From Aeromonas sp. FDAARGOS 1405 (GTDB lineage Bacteria > Pseudomonadota > Gammaproteobacteria > Enterobacterales > Aeromonadaceae): a stretch of 64,000 bases of DNA. A program made the position numbers and the translations under genes. Positions 18,149-27,918 of the stretch are shown piece after piece; position 1 is the stretch's first letter; every line of letters begins with the position of its first letter. Below the pieces are notes generated by a model. That model was not told where the DNA came from. It saw only the letters and a program-made list of their open reading frames with translations, and ran no database searches. The DNA is taken from positions 3,171,001 through 3,235,000 of the forward strand of contig NZ_CP077311.1 in the NCBI RefSeq assembly GCF_019048265.1. Direction: 5' to 3'.

Positions 18149-19165
18149 ATGAGCCAGCAGTTTAACGTAGCGGTATTGGGTGCCAGCGGCGCCGTGGGTC
18201 AGGCGATGATCGAGATCCTGGAAGAGCGCGAATTTCCGGTAGCGACCCTCTATCCGCTGGCTTCCAGCCGCAGTGCCGGTGATACCGTGCGTTTTGGCGG
18301 CAAGAACCTCGAGATCCTCGATGTGGAGGAGTTTGACTGGAGCCAGGTGCAGATCGCACTCTTCTCCGCCGGTGCCGAGGCATCTGCCAAGTGGGCACCG
18401 ATTGCTGCCGAGCACGGCTGCATCGTTATCGACAATACCTCCTGCTTCCGCTATGACGAAGATATCCCGCTGGTGATCCCGGAAGTGAACCCGGATGCGC
18501 TGGCCGATTTTCGCAATCGCAACATCATCGCCAACCCTAATTGCTCCACTATCCAGATGTTGGTGGCCTTGAAGCCGCTGCATGACGAAGTGGGCATTGC
18601 CCGTATCAATGTTGCCACCTATCAATCCGTGTCCGGCTCGGGCAAAGAGGGGATCAGCGAGCTGGCGGGACAGACCGCTCATCTGCTCAACGGTCGTCCG
18701 GTAGAACCGACCCTCTATCCGCAGCAGATCGCCTTTAACCTGATCCCGCAGATCGACAACTTCACCGACAACGGCTACACCCGTGAAGAGATGAAGATGG
18801 TGTGGGAGACCCAGAAGATCCTCGGCGATGCCAGCATTGCCGTGAATCCGACTTGCGTGCGGGTGCCGGTCTTCTACGGCCACGCCGAGGCGGTACATGT
18901 CGAACTGCACCAGCCGCTCGATGCCGAACAGGTCAAGGACCTGCTGCGCAATGCACCGGGCGTGACCCTGTTTGATGACGAAGGGGACTATCCGACCCCG
19001 GTGCGTGATGCCACCGGCAAGGATGAGGTGCTGGTCGGTCGGGTGCGCCAGGATATTTCTCATCCGAGTGGTATCAATATGTGGATCGTGGCCGATAACG
19101 TTCGTAAGGGCGCGGCAACCAACAGTGTACAGATTGCCGAGCTGCTGGTTCGCGACTATCTGTAA
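18149..19165 (+). CDS. asd: Aspartate-semialdehyde dehydrogenase
   Basis: Makes aspartate 4-semialdehyde from aspartyl phosphate with NADPH, the branch point to lysine/diaminopimelate, threonine and methionine. It has 338 residues. It shows 'VLGASGAVGQAM' for NADP, catalytic Cys132 in 'NPNCSTIQM', and 'SGSGKEG'. The ATG at 18149 follows GAGGAG and is preferred to upstream in-frame codons. E. coli has usg, a paralogue lacking the catalytic Cys, at this place; here the Cys is kept, so an active enzyme is expected. Confidence 0.93.
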   Translation: MSQQFNVAVLGASGAVGQAMIEILEEREFPVATLYPLASSRSAGDTVRFGGKNLEILDVEEFDWSQVQIALFSAGAEASAKWAPIAAEHGCIVIDNTSCFRYDEDIPLVIPEVNPDALADFRNRNIIANPNCSTIQMLVALKPLHDEVGIARINVATYQSVSGSGKEGISELAGQTAHLLNGRPVEPTLYPQQIAFNLIPQIDNFTDNGYTREEMKMVWETQKILGDASIAVNPTCVRVPVFYGHAEAVHVELHQPLDAEQVKDLLRNAPGVTLFDDEGDYPTPVRDATGKDEVLVGRVRQDISHPSGINMWIVADNVRKGAATNSVQIAELLVRDYL

Positions 19166-19183
19166 GGCTGGAGAGATGTCACA

Positions 19184-19210
19184 GATGCGCAGCAGGGAGT
19201 GCTGCGCATC
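19184..19210 (+). other. Stem-loop after asd
   Basis: 11-bp stem GATGCGCAGCA/TGCTGCGCATC with a 5-nt loop, extendable by TCACA/TGTGA outside. It begins 19 bp after the asd stop. No U-tract follows, so termination is uncertain. Confidence 0.45.
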
Positions 19211-19436
19211 CGGCCTGTGATCAAACCGGGGTGTGACCCATGCCGCACTCCGTTACATCAAGATTCTGTTGCGATATCAACTGATTAAGTTTTTTCCTAC
19301 ACTCAGAGTCAAGTCGGGTGCTAAATGTGTCGGACTACTGGCTTGCGACGCGAGCCTGATTTATATTGAACCGACTGTTTTGGGGTAACTATCCAGATTT
19401 TTCAATGTGATAGGGCCGTCATACGAAGGAACGAAT

Positions 19437-21629
19437 ATGGGACATTCCCGCATAACATTGGCAACGCTTTTCGCATTGGGTCTGCTGGGCAACGTCCAGG
19501 CTGAAGATTCGGCGCGGGAGCCTTTTTTTGTCGAGCTAAAAGGCCCTGACGAGCCCGTACCTCCCGCCGTCAATACCCAACCGCTGGCGCAGCCGGTCGC
19601 CAGACCCGTTGCGCAACCGGTACGTGCAACCGCCCAGCCTGTGGTTCGTCAGGTCACGGCCAATGCCGGTAGTTATGGCCCTGTTCGTCCAACCGATACC
19701 CTCTGGAGTCTGGCGAGCAAATACCGCCCCTCCAGTAATGTCAGCGTCTACCAGACCATGGTAGCGATCTACGAGAAAAACCCCCGCAGTTTTGCCGATG
19801 GCAACATCAACCACATTCTGGTGGGGTCCCGCATTTTGCTGCCGACCGTGGCCGAAGCGAGCGTCATCACCGACGCTCAGGCGCGAGCCAGATTCCGCAG
19901 TGACAACGCCAGCTGGAAGGGGCTGAGTCCCAAGTATCTCGCCGAGAAGCAGGCCCATGGTGCCAAACCGGCGGCCAAGCCCGTGAAGGTTGAGACTGCC
20001 AAAGCCGAACCGGTGAAAACCGCGCCAGCTCCGTTGCCTGCGGCAAAAGCGGCCCCCATTCCTGCTCCTGTTGTAGCACCGCAACCGTCTGCTGAAACCA
20101 AAGATGTTGTCAAGGCGAGCGAGCCCGCGTCAAAAGAGGCGGTGGCCCCAGTCCCGGCGACGAGCGCCGCAGCAAACACCACACCGGCGCCTCTGCCTTC
20201 CGATCTTGAAAAACCGGTGGGCAAACCGGCCACCGAGATGGCGCTGGCACTGGAAGATGCCAACGCCCAGCTCGGTCAGGTGACCGAGATGAACCACAGG
20301 CTCAAACTGCGCCTGCAATCCCTGACCGAAGAGGTCGAGACCCTCAAGGCCCAGTTGCAGGATCAGACAGCACTGCAAAAAGAGCTAGCCGAGTTGAAGG
20401 CCAGACCTGTCCCCCCCGTGGTGGCAGAGCCTGAACCCAAGCAGCACTGGCTGATGGAGCTACTCTCCTCGCCGCTCAATCTCGCCATGATCATCTTGTT
20501 GCCGGTGCTGCTGGTATTGGCGCTGGTGACCCTGTGGCTGCGGGCTCGGGCTCGTCGCGAGCTGGAGGAGCAGGAGAAGAGCCTCTCCGAGTCCACCGCC
20601 ATGATGATGGATCAGGAGCAGAGCGAGTTCGATGATCTGCTAAGCGTCGATTTGACTGATAACGAGCCGGTGCGCCCGATGCCGGATCTCAACACTCCTG
20701 ATGGTTTTATGCCGGTCGAGCCCGATGCGTCAGCTAAAAAGCCGGATGTTGACTTGGTCTTCAGCGACGATGGCGAGATAGATCTGCAAGGTTTCGAGCC
20801 GGAGCGAATGGCTGCCCAGCCAACCAGCCGTGACCCTGATCTGGTTCCGGATCTCGATCTCTCGCTGGATGAGCCTGTCGCGTTGGCCAATGAACCCGAC
20901 ATGGATCTGGCCAGCGAGTTCAACCCCAAGTCCAGGGGGGCTGATGAGCTCATGAGTGAAGAGGAGCTGCAGGCAGCCCTGTTTGCCGAGCTTGATGCGG
21001 ATCTTTCGGCTGATCTGGAACCGGAGTTGAGTGCAAGCAGCAAGAGTTCGGCTGCTGATGATCTGGCCAGTTTTGATCTGGGTGATTTTGAACACGAGGT
21101 GGATGAACCGGCTGCGGGCGAGGGCAACAATGCCATCGACTTGAGCGTGGATGGTTCGGCTGATGATATGTTGGCCGAGTTGGGGCTTGAGTCAACCAAA
21201 GGCAAGGAGACCGAGCTGGATCTGGAGTGGGATCCCAATGAACTGGCGCTCTCCGATTTTGAGGATGCCTTCACCGAAGTGGAGTCTCATCCGGCAGATG
21301 TGCAGCCGCGTGAGCAAGCGCAGGAGAGCGGCTACGTCGAGATCGACAAGCTGCTGGCCGATGCCGATGCCAGCACCACTGAGCAGGAGCCTTATCAGGG
21401 CTTCTCGCTGGATGTGGGGCTCGATGGCTTCCCCGAGGTGCTGCCGGAATCCACCGGGTTTGACGTGGATGCCGACGACGGTGGTGTGGGAGCCAAGCTG
21501 GATCTGGCCCGCGCCTACCTCGAGATTGATGACAAGGACAGCGCCCGCGAATTGCTGCAAGAGGCGGCAGCGCAGGGAACTGATCATCAGCGTGCCGAGG
21601 CTGAGAAACTGCTCAAACGGCTGGGGTGA
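19437..21629 (+). CDS. fimV: FimV-like inner-membrane hub protein
   Basis: Polar peptidoglycan-associated protein of 730 residues; relatives organise type IV pili, polar proteins and type II secretion. In order: a signal peptide (MGHSRITLATLFALG), a LysM-like domain (about 75-135, 'PTDTLWSLASKYRP'), a Pro/Ala-rich stretch, a coiled coil (about 280-330), one membrane helix ('LAMIILLPVLLVLALVTLWL', near 355), a long acidic cytoplasmic region with 'DADLS'-like repeats, and a C-terminal TPR-like FimV domain ('LDLARAYLEIDDKDSAREL'). The ATG at 19437 follows GAAGGA. It lies between asd and truA as in Vibrio and Pseudomonas, and has its own terminator. Confidence 0.9.
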   Translation: MGHSRITLATLFALGLLGNVQAEDSAREPFFVELKGPDEPVPPAVNTQPLAQPVARPVAQPVRATAQPVVRQVTANAGSYGPVRPTDTLWSLASKYRPSSNVSVYQTMVAIYEKNPRSFADGNINHILVGSRILLPTVAEASVITDAQARARFRSDNASWKGLSPKYLAEKQAHGAKPAAKPVKVETAKAEPVKTAPAPLPAAKAAPIPAPVVAPQPSAETKDVVKASEPASKEAVAPVPATSAAANTTPAPLPSDLEKPVGKPATEMALALEDANAQLGQVTEMNHRLKLRLQSLTEEVETLKAQLQDQTALQKELAELKARPVPPVVAEPEPKQHWLMELLSSPLNLAMIILLPVLLVLALVTLWLRARARRELEEQEKSLSESTAMMMDQEQSEFDDLLSVDLTDNEPVRPMPDLNTPDGFMPVEPDASAKKPDVDLVFSDDGEIDLQGFEPERMAAQPTSRDPDLVPDLDLSLDEPVALANEPDMDLASEFNPKSRGADELMSEEELQAALFAELDADLSADLEPELSASSKSSAADDLASFDLGDFEHEVDEPAAGEGNNAIDLSVDGSADDMLAELGLESTKGKETELDLEWDPNELALSDFEDAFTEVESHPADVQPREQAQESGYVEIDKLLADADASTTEQEPYQGFSLDVGLDGFPEVLPESTGFDVDADDGGVGAKLDLARAYLEIDDKDSARELLQEAAAQGTDHQRAEAEKLLKRLG

Positions 21630-21658
21630 GTCACCTTCCATAACGAGATAAGCATGAC

Positions 21659-21690
21659 GAGGGCAGCCAGTGGGCTGCCCTCTTCTTTAT
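21659..21690 (+). terminator. Terminator of fimV
   Basis: 10-bp stem GAGGGCAGCC/GGCTGCCCTC followed by TTCTTTAT, 30 bp past the fimV stop. Confidence 0.8.
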
Positions 21691-21817
21691 GGTGATGTTT
21701 GATGGGGTTGAGGCCAGGCATGCCAGCCAATTGTGCGCTTTATGGGACTTTTCTAGCTGAGCGCGTATAATCCGCCCCGTTTCTTTCACTGCGTTTCACA
21801 ACAAGACAAGTTTATCC

Positions 21818-22627
21818 ATGCGAATTGCCCTAGGTATTGAATATGACGGCAGCCGGTATTTCGGCTGGCAGCGTCAGCGTGAAGTGATCAGCGTACAGGA
21901 GGAGTTGGAGAAGGCCATCAGCCGGATCGCCAACCACCCTGTTTCCATCCAGTGTGCCGGACGCACCGATGCCGGTGTCCATGCGACCGGCCAGGTGATC
22001 CACTTCGATACCGAGGCGAACCGTGCCGAAGGTGCCTGGACCCTGGGGCTCAACTCCAACCTGCCGCCTGATATCGCCGTGCGCTGGATCAAGGAGGTGG
22101 ACGACACGTTCCACGCCCGCTTCAGTGCCACCGCTCGTCGCTACCGCTATGTCATCTACAACCACAACTTCCGTCCGGCGATCCTGGGCAGTGGCGTCAG
22201 TCATTATCACGAGACCATTGATGCCGAGTTGATGCACCAGGCGGGCCAGAGCCTGATCGGGGAGCATGACTTCAGCACTTTTCGCGCCGTCGCTTGCCAA
22301 TCCAATACCCCGTGGCGCAATGTGACCCATCTGTGCGTCAGTCGTCAGGGGCCCTACATCGTGCTCGATATTCGTGCCAATGCCTTCCTGCACCACATGG
22401 TGCGCAATATCACCGGGTCCCTGCTGCTGGTGGGGCAGGGGCTCAAACCGGTGGAGTGGATTGCCGAGGTGCTGGCGGCCAAGGATCGCAATCTGGCCGG
22501 GCCGACCGCCAAGGCTGGTGGCCTCTATCTGGTCGACGTGGATTACCCGGCCGAGTTTGCTCTGCCGCAGTTGCCGCTCGGCCCGCTGTGGCTGCCGGAC
22601 TCGGCACCGGGTACGACCAGTTTTTAG
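21818..22627 (+). CDS. truA: tRNA pseudouridine(38-40) synthase
   Basis: Converts uridines 38-40 of the tRNA anticodon arm to pseudouridine. It has 269 residues with catalytic Asp51 in '[13 protein letters not shown]'. A TATAAT at 21766-21771, after the fimV terminator, suggests its own promoter. The spacing to accD is 119 bp. Confidence 0.96.
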   Translation: MRIALGIEYDGSRYFGWQRQREVISVQEELEKAISRIANHPVSIQCAGRTDAGVHATGQVIHFDTEANRAEGAWTLGLNSNLPPDIAVRWIKEVDDTFHARFSATARRYRYVIYNHNFRPAILGSGVSHYHETIDAELMHQAGQSLIGEHDFSTFRAVACQSNTPWRNVTHLCVSRQGPYIVLDIRANAFLHHMVRNITGSLLLVGQGLKPVEWIAEVLAAKDRNLAGPTAKAGGLYLVDVDYPAEFALPQLPLGPLWLPDSAPGTTSF

Positions 22628-22746
22628 TAACTGCGCCCGAAAAATTGTGGTTTAATGACCCGTCATTTGTTGCCATCGAGCTATTAAGTCATTGAACAAT
22701 CTAGGCTCGATGCGTTTTGTCAGGCACAAAAGCATTAAGGAATTCC

Positions 22747-23610
22747 ATGAGCTGGCTTGAGAAGATTCTTCCCAAGAGCAAGATCACTGCACCCCGTCGT
22801 CACAACATTCCGGAAGGGGTGTGGACCAAGTGCAGTGCTTGTGAACAGGTGCTCTACCGGGCAGAGTTGGAGCGCAACCTCGAAGTGTGCCCCAAGTGTG
22901 ATCATCATATGCGCATCAGTGCTCGCGCCCGTCTCGAGAGTTTCCTCGACGAGCAGGGTCGTACCGAGATCGGTGCCGAGCTGGAGCCGCAGGATGTACT
23001 GAAATTCAAGGATTCCAAGCGCTACAAGGATCGTTTGTCTGCCGCCCAGAAAGCGACAGGAGAAAAAGATGCGCTGGTGGTCATGAAAGGGACCCTCAAA
23101 GGGGTGCCGGTTGTCGCCTGTTCCTTTGAGTTCTCCTTTATCGGTGGCTCCATGTCCTCCGTGGTCGGTGCCCGCTTCGTGCGCGCTGTCGAGGAGTGCA
23201 TCAAGGAGGGCCGCGGTCTGGTCTGTTTCTCCACTTCTGGTGGTGCCCGCATGCAGGAAGCCCTCTTCTCCCTGATGCAGATGGCCAAGACCAGCGCGGC
23301 GCTAGACCGACTCTCCAAGGCTGGCCTGCCCTTTATCTCTGTGCTGACCGACCCCACCATGGGGGGCGTTTCCGCCAGTCTGGCGATGCTGGGTGACATC
23401 AACGTGGGCGAGCCCAAGGCGCTGATCGGTTTTGCCGGCCCGCGCGTTATCGAGCAGACCGTACGCGAGAAACTGCCGGAAGGCTTCCAGCGCTCCGAAT
23501 TCCTGCTGGAGAAGGGGGCCATCGACCTGATTATCGATCGTCGCGACATGCGTAACCGTCTGGCCAGCCTGCTCGCCAAAATGCTGAATACTCACGTCAT
23601 CGAAGAGTGA
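22747..23610 (+). CDS. accD: Acetyl-CoA carboxylase carboxyltransferase subunit beta
   Basis: Transfers the carboxyl group from biotin to acetyl-CoA in the first committed step of fatty-acid synthesis, with AccA. It has 287 residues. The N-terminal zinc ribbon has CxxC pairs in 'CSACEQV' and 'CPKCDHH'; the crotonase-fold core shows '[12 protein letters not shown]' and '[10 protein letters not shown]'. The ATG at 22747 ([10 protein letters not shown]) follows AAGGA. The stop overlaps the folC start region by a few bases. Confidence 0.96.
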   Translation: MSWLEKILPKSKITAPRRHNIPEGVWTKCSACEQVLYRAELERNLEVCPKCDHHMRISARARLESFLDEQGRTEIGAELEPQDVLKFKDSKRYKDRLSAAQKATGEKDALVVMKGTLKGVPVVACSFEFSFIGGSMSSVVGARFVRAVEECIKEGRGLVCFSTSGGARMQEALFSLMQMAKTSAALDRLSKAGLPFISVLTDPTMGGVSASLAMLGDINVGEPKALIGFAGPRVIEQTVREKLPEGFQRSEFLLEKGAIDLIIDRRDMRNRLASLLAKMLNTHVIEE

Positions 23611-23612
23611 AG

Positions 23613-24872
23613 ATGAGTTCAAACATGCAACAATCCCAAAGCCGGTCGCTTGTCGACTGGCTTTCTTATTTGGAGCAGATCCATCCGGTCAATATCGACA
23701 TGGGTCTGGATCGGGTCGGTGCCGTTGCCCGGCGTATGGGGCTGACCCAACTGCCGTTCAAGGTGATAACGGTGGCGGGTACCAACGGCAAGGGCTCCAG
23801 CTGTGCCATGGCGGCCAGCATTCTGATGGCCGCAGGCTATAAGGTCGGCGTCTACTCCTCTCCCCATCTGCTGCGCTTTACCGAGCGGGTGCGGATCAAC
23901 GGGGCCGAACTGGCCGACAGCGATCACTGCGCCGCTTTTGCCGAGGTGGAAGCGGCTCGCGGCGAGATTGCCCTCACTTTCTTCGAGTTCGCGACACTGG
24001 CTGGGCTGTGGCTGTTTCGCCGCGCCGCGCCCGATGTGCTGCTGCTGGAGGTGGGGCTGGGTGGTCGGCTCGACGCCACCAATGTGGTGGAGTCCGATGT
24101 GGCGATGATCACCTCCATTGCCCTCGATCACTGCGACTGGCTGGGTGATACCCGTGAAGCCGTGGCGGTGGAGAAGGCTGGGGTCTATCGTGCCGGAAAA
24201 CCCGCCATCAGCGGTGAGCCCAATCCACCTGCGACTATCGCGAGCGAAGCACAGCGGCTTGGCGCCAACCTGCGTCAGGTTGGGGTGGACTTCTCTGGTA
24301 AAGAGCATGAAACCGGCTGGGATTACCTGGGCCTCAACCAGTGGCGTGATCTGCCCAAACCGGCGCTGCCGCTGATGAATGCAGTGACTGTGCTGGCGGC
24401 GCTGGAATCCCTCGGCTTGCCGCTGCCGGAGTCTGCCATTCGTGACGGGCTGGCCAATGCCCGGCTGGCTGGCCGGATGCAGCAGCTGCAAAGCGCACCG
24501 CAGGTGATCGTCGATGTGGCCCACAATCCCCATTCGGCAGCCTATCTGGCGACCCAACTACGTAAAATGCCCTGCTCGGGTGTACGCCGCGCCGTGGTCG
24601 GCATGCTCAAAGACAAGGACATGGCGGGATCCCTTGCCGAACTCGATGGCCTGATTGGCGAGTGGTATCTGGCCAGCCTCACCGGCCCGCGCGCCGCCAC
24701 CGCAACGCAGCTGGCTGCGGCGCTGGGGGAGGGCAAGGGGCCTGCCAGGGCGTTTGATGATGTCAGCGCCGCTTATCGGGCAGCGTTGGCCGTATCGAGT
24801 CCGGACGATATGGTCATTGTGTTTGGTTCGTTTTACACTGTCGCCGACATTCTGGCGGGTGTCGCCGTCTAG
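23613..24872 (+). CDS. folC: Dihydrofolate/folylpolyglutamate synthase
   Basis: Adds glutamate to dihydropteroate to make dihydrofolate and then extends the polyglutamate tail. It has about 419 residues. It carries the P-loop 'VAGTNGKGSS', 'YSSPHLLRFTERV', and a Mur-ligase-type C-terminus with 'DVAHNPHSAAYL'. The start is ambiguous: GTG 23607 overlaps the accD stop, ATG 23613 has GAAGAG upstream (chosen), and ATG 23625 is possible. It is probably coupled to accD. Confidence 0.93.
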   Translation: MSSNMQQSQSRSLVDWLSYLEQIHPVNIDMGLDRVGAVARRMGLTQLPFKVITVAGTNGKGSSCAMAASILMAAGYKVGVYSSPHLLRFTERVRINGAELADSDHCAAFAEVEAARGEIALTFFEFATLAGLWLFRRAAPDVLLLEVGLGGRLDATNVVESDVAMITSIALDHCDWLGDTREAVAVEKAGVYRAGKPAISGEPNPPATIASEAQRLGANLRQVGVDFSGKEHETGWDYLGLNQWRDLPKPALPLMNAVTVLAALESLGLPLPESAIRDGLANARLAGRMQQLQSAPQVIVDVAHNPHSAAYLATQLRKMPCSGVRRAVVGMLKDKDMAGSLAELDGLIGEWYLASLTGPRAATATQLAAALGEGKGPARAFDDVSAAYRAALAVSSPDDMVIVFGSFYTVADILAGVAV

Positions 24873-24946
24873 GCCCCCCCCTTGCTCCCCAGCCCTCGGG
24901 CGGGGAGCCAAATCGCATATTGAGTTACGTAAAGGTAGGATTCAAC

Positions 24947-25735
24947 TTGGCCTCGAAGTTTCAAAACCGTCTGGTGGGCACCGTCATCCTGGTGGCCCTG
25001 GTTGTTATTTTCCTGCCGGACTTGCTGGATGGTCACAAGCTGGCGCAAAAGGAGGAGGCCTTTGCCAAGATCCCGCTGCGCCCCGAGCTGGAGCCTGCCA
25101 AGCCTGCGCTGCAGGTCTCGGCAGCCAGCAGCCTGCCAGCCGATCATTTGGCCAGCCAGCAACAGGCCTCTGCGGCCCAGCAGTGGCAAGTGGAAGAGGT
25201 GGCTGACCCCATGACCCTCGCCGGTCAGGGCAACGGCGCGCAGCCGGCGACAACCCCTGCCGCACCGGTCCAGTCGCAACAGAATGCCCAACCCAAGCCA
25301 CAGCCCAAGCCAGAAGTGGTGGCCAAAAAATCGGTCGAACCGCCCAAGCCAGCACCCAAGCCGACGCCAGCCAAACCGGTTGAAGTGGCCAAGGCACCTG
25401 CGCCAGCCAAACCACAGGCGGGTCAGATCAAGTCCCTCGATGATCTGATTGAAAGCAAGATGAATCAGTCGACCACACCTGCACCCGCGGCCGCGCAGGG
25501 TAGCTGGATCCTCCAGCTTGGTGCCTTCAAGAACGTCGACAGCGTCAACGCGCTGGTGAGCAAGCTGCGTGCTGCGGGCTACTCTGCCCACACCTCGCCG
25601 CGCACACCGGTGCAGGGTCAGCTCAACCGGGTCTTTATCGGGCCGGATGTCTCCAAGGCCAAACTGCAAGGGATGCAGGGGCGGATCTCCCAGATGACCG
25701 GCCTCAGTGGTTCGGTGGTCTCCTACAACCCGTAA
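24947..25735 (+). CDS. dedD: DedD-like SPOR-domain cell-division protein
   Basis: Septal-ring protein of 262 residues. It has a short basic N-terminus, one membrane helix (about residues 8-24), a Pro/Ala/Lys-rich linker and a C-terminal SPOR domain (from about residue 180, 'SWILQLGAFKNVDSVNAL') that binds glycan stripped of stem peptides. The start is set at TTG 24947 because it gives the DedD N-terminus (MASKFQNRLVG) behind AGGTAGGA; the earlier frame start at 24920 has no ribosome-binding site. A terminator follows, so cvpA and purF, its usual neighbours in E. coli, are absent here. Confidence 0.9.
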   Translation: MASKFQNRLVGTVILVALVVIFLPDLLDGHKLAQKEEAFAKIPLRPELEPAKPALQVSAASSLPADHLASQQQASAAQQWQVEEVADPMTLAGQGNGAQPATTPAAPVQSQQNAQPKPQPKPEVVAKKSVEPPKPAPKPTPAKPVEVAKAPAPAKPQAGQIKSLDDLIESKMNQSTTPAPAAAQGSWILQLGAFKNVDSVNALVSKLRAAGYSAHTSPRTPVQGQLNRVFIGPDVSKAKLQGMQGRISQMTGLSGSVVSYNP

Positions 25736-25770
25736 TGGCGTTGCCGTTGGCAATGGCCCTCTGAAACAAA

Positions 25771-25799
25771 CACCGCGCCCCGTGCGCGGTGTTTTTTTA
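25771..25799 (+). terminator. Terminator of dedD and its cluster
   Basis: Stem CACCGCGC/GCGCGGTG with a 5-nt loop and a run of seven T, 35 bp after the dedD stop. Confidence 0.93.
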
Positions 25800-25907
25800 T
25801 CTGACCGTCGTGATTTTTAAGGACGGCGTCGTACAGGCCACCACCCGGTTGGGATTTGCTGTCAGTTGGGGTAGTCTGGGGCTTTCTGCTACTCACAGGA
25901 GTTCAAG

Positions 25908-26225
25908 ATGATCCTCTCGACGACCCCCACGCTGGAAGGCAAAACCATTCGTGAATACCGCGGCATCGTGGTTGGCGAAGCCATTCTCGGCGCCAACATT
26001 TTCAAGGATCTCTTTGCCGGGATCCGCGACATCATCGGCGGCCGCTCCGGCGCCTATGAAAAAGAGCTGGCCCGTGCCCGCGACATCGCCTTCGATGAGC
26101 TGAAAGAGCGTGCCGCCGCCCTTGGCGCCAATGCGGTGGTCGGCATCGATATCGACTACGAGGTGGTGGGGCAAAATGGCAGCATGCTGATGGTCAGCAT
26201 CAGTGGTACCGCCGTACTGGTGTGA
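25908..26225 (+). CDS. YbjQ/UPF0145 family protein
   Basis: Small soluble protein of 105 residues, full length for the UPF0145 family: '[21 protein letters not shown]' (split motif), '[24 protein letters not shown]' (split motif) and a terminal '[10 protein letters not shown]'. The family is annotated as a putative heavy-metal-binding fold forming pentamers; the cellular role is unknown. AGGAG lies 6 bp before the ATG. It is monocistronic between two terminators. Confidence 0.85.
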   Translation: MILSTTPTLEGKTIREYRGIVVGEAILGANIFKDLFAGIRDIIGGRSGAYEKELARARDIAFDELKERAAALGANAVVGIDIDYEVVGQNGSMLMVSISGTAVLV

Positions 26226-26300
26226 TGCGCCACGCAAGGGTTGCCTACAACTGCCGTCGCAGGCAGGGTCACGGATAAAGTGGATAACTGCTGGCTGCCC

Positions 26301-26338
26301 AAGGGCCGACAACCCGGTTGTCGGCCCTTCTCGTTTAT
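26301..26338 (+). terminator. Terminator hairpin between ybjQ-like gene and cysG
   Basis: Perfect 13-bp stem AAGGGCCGACAAC/GTTGTCGGCCCTT with a 3-nt loop, followed on the plus strand by CTCGTTTATT. It separates the convergent genes and may serve both. Confidence 0.75.
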
Positions 26339-26341
26339 TGA

Positions 26342-27721
26342 TCAATTTCTGCCGTTGCCATACCAGTCGAGCTGGTCGGCCAGAGTGACCACCGAGCCGA
26401 TGATGATGAGACTCGGGCTCTTCACCTGACGGGCCAGTTCGGCCAACTGCTGCAGCTCGCCGCGCACCACTTGCTGACTGAGCTGGGTGCCTTGCTCCAC
26501 CAGCGCCACCGGGGTGTGACCGGGCATGCCGTGGGTTTGCAGCGCATCCTGAATGCGGGCGGCATGGGCCAGCCCCATGTAGAACACCAGGGTCTGGCGG
26601 GGGGCCGCCAGCGCCGACCACTCCTGGGCGATATTGCCCTCCTTGTCGTGGCCGGTGATGAACTGCACCCGCTGGGCGTGATCGCGGTGGGTGAGGGGAA
26701 TGCCGCTGTAGGCGGCGCAGCCCGATGCGGCGGTGATGCCCGGTACCACCGAGAAGGGGATGCCCGCCTCGGCCAGGGTTTCCAGCTCCTCGCCACCCCG
26801 GCCAAAGATAAAGGGATCGCCCCCCTTGAGCCGCACCACCTGTTTGCCCAGCTGCGCTTGTTCCAGCAACAGCTGGTTGATCGCCTGCTGGGGTACGCAG
26901 TGGCGTCCTGCCTCCTTGCCAACAAAGATCCGCTCGGCATCCCGGCGAACAAGCGCCAACACCTCCTGCGACACCAGCCGGTCATAGACCACCACATCCG
27001 CCTGCTGCAGCTGCTGCAGACCGCTCAGGGTAAGCAGGCCCGCATCGCCGGGGCCTGCGCCCACCAGAGTTACGCTTCCCTTGCTCTGCGGTTGCTCATC
27101 GAGTAGCTCGGCGACGCTCTGTTCGGCAGCTTGCTGCTGGCCGCGGGCCAGCTGGCATGCCAGTCGCTCATGGCTAAAGAGCCGCTCCCAGAAGCGGCGG
27201 CGGGCCAGCTTGTCCGGAATGAGTTTGACCTGCTCGCGCAGCTTGCCCGCCAGCGCCGCGAGTTGGCCGAGGTGTTGCGGCAGCATGGCTTCAAGTTTTT
27301 CCCGCAGCTGGCGGCTTAGAACCGGCGCCGCGCCTGCGCTGGAGATGGCCACCATCAGCGGCGAGCGGTCGATGATGGCGGGCATGATGGCGCTGCAGTG
27401 GGCCGGAGAGTCCACCACGTTGCAGAAGATTTGGCGCCGATTCGCTTCGTTGAAAACCTGCTGGTTGACCTCGGGCTGGTTGGTGGCGGCGATCACCAGC
27501 CACTTGCCATCGAGCAGCTCGGGGTGAAAGTCGGCGGCGCAGACGGTCAGCACTCCCTGCTCGGCCCAGCTCATCAGCTGGGGTTCCAGATGGGGGGCAT
27601 TGATGGTCACCCGGGCTTTGGCATCGAGCAGCAGGCGCGCCTTGCGTACAGCGACTTCGCCACCGCCGACGATAAGCACCGGCTTGTGTTGCAGCTGACA
27701 GAAGAGAGGGAGAAAGTCCAT
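26342..27721 (-). CDS. cysG: Siroheme synthase (multifunctional CysG)
   Basis: Makes siroheme from uroporphyrinogen III: SAM methylation, NAD-dependent dehydrogenation and Fe chelation. It has 459 residues. The N-terminal dehydrogenase/chelatase (about 1-205) has '[20 protein letters not shown]' (Rossmann). The C-terminal uroporphyrinogen methyltransferase (about 215-459) has '[14 protein letters not shown]', '[16 protein letters not shown]' and '[11 protein letters not shown]'. The ATG at 27721 (MDFLPLF) fits the family start. It lies 197 bp downstream of asrC on the same strand; siroheme is the cofactor of AsrC, so the placement looks functional. Confidence 0.95.
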   Translation of the reverse strand: MDFLPLFCQLQHKPVLIVGGGEVAVRKARLLLDAKARVTINAPHLEPQLMSWAEQGVLTVCAADFHPELLDGKWLVIAATNQPEVNQQVFNEANRRQIFCNVVDSPAHCSAIMPAIIDRSPLMVAISSAGAAPVLSRQLREKLEAMLPQHLGQLAALAGKLREQVKLIPDKLARRRFWERLFSHERLACQLARGQQQAAEQSVAELLDEQPQSKGSVTLVGAGPGDAGLLTLSGLQQLQQADVVVYDRLVSQEVLALVRRDAERIFVGKEAGRHCVPQQAINQLLLEQAQLGKQVVRLKGGDPFIFGRGGEELETLAEAGIPFSVVPGITAASGCAAYSGIPLTHRDHAQRVQFITGHDKEGNIAQEWSALAAPRQTLVFYMGLAHAARIQDALQTHGMPGHTPVALVEQGTQLSQQVVRGELQQLAELARQVKSPSLIIIGSVVTLADQLDWYGNGRN

Positions 27722-27800
27722 AACAGGCTCCGGATGCTGGCCCGCTCGCAATGCCGCGCCGGGCGAGATAGCAGGGCACGCCGTGACGTACCCCTGATGG

Positions 27801-27820
27801 TCGGGGGAAAGATCCCCCGA
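27801..27820 (-). other. Hairpin between asrC and cysG
   Basis: 8-bp inverted repeat TCGGGGGA/TCCCCCGA with a 4-nt loop in the 197-bp gap. The T-run on the minus strand lies before it, not after, so it is not a simple terminator. It may attenuate or protect the asr-cysG transcript. Confidence 0.4.
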
Positions 27821-27918
27821 CGGGAATAAAAAAGGGGAAGGGTGATCTACGCCCGGGCCAACGACAGATCCCCACCGGTGTCGGCCACTTGATCACGCTT
27901 CCCCAAACGAGGTTTTTC

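Noticed and set aside
24884..24908. GC-rich hairpin between folC and dedD as a terminator
   Set aside because: GCTCCCC/GGGGAGC arms have no T-run on the plus strand, and dedD follows 39 bp later.
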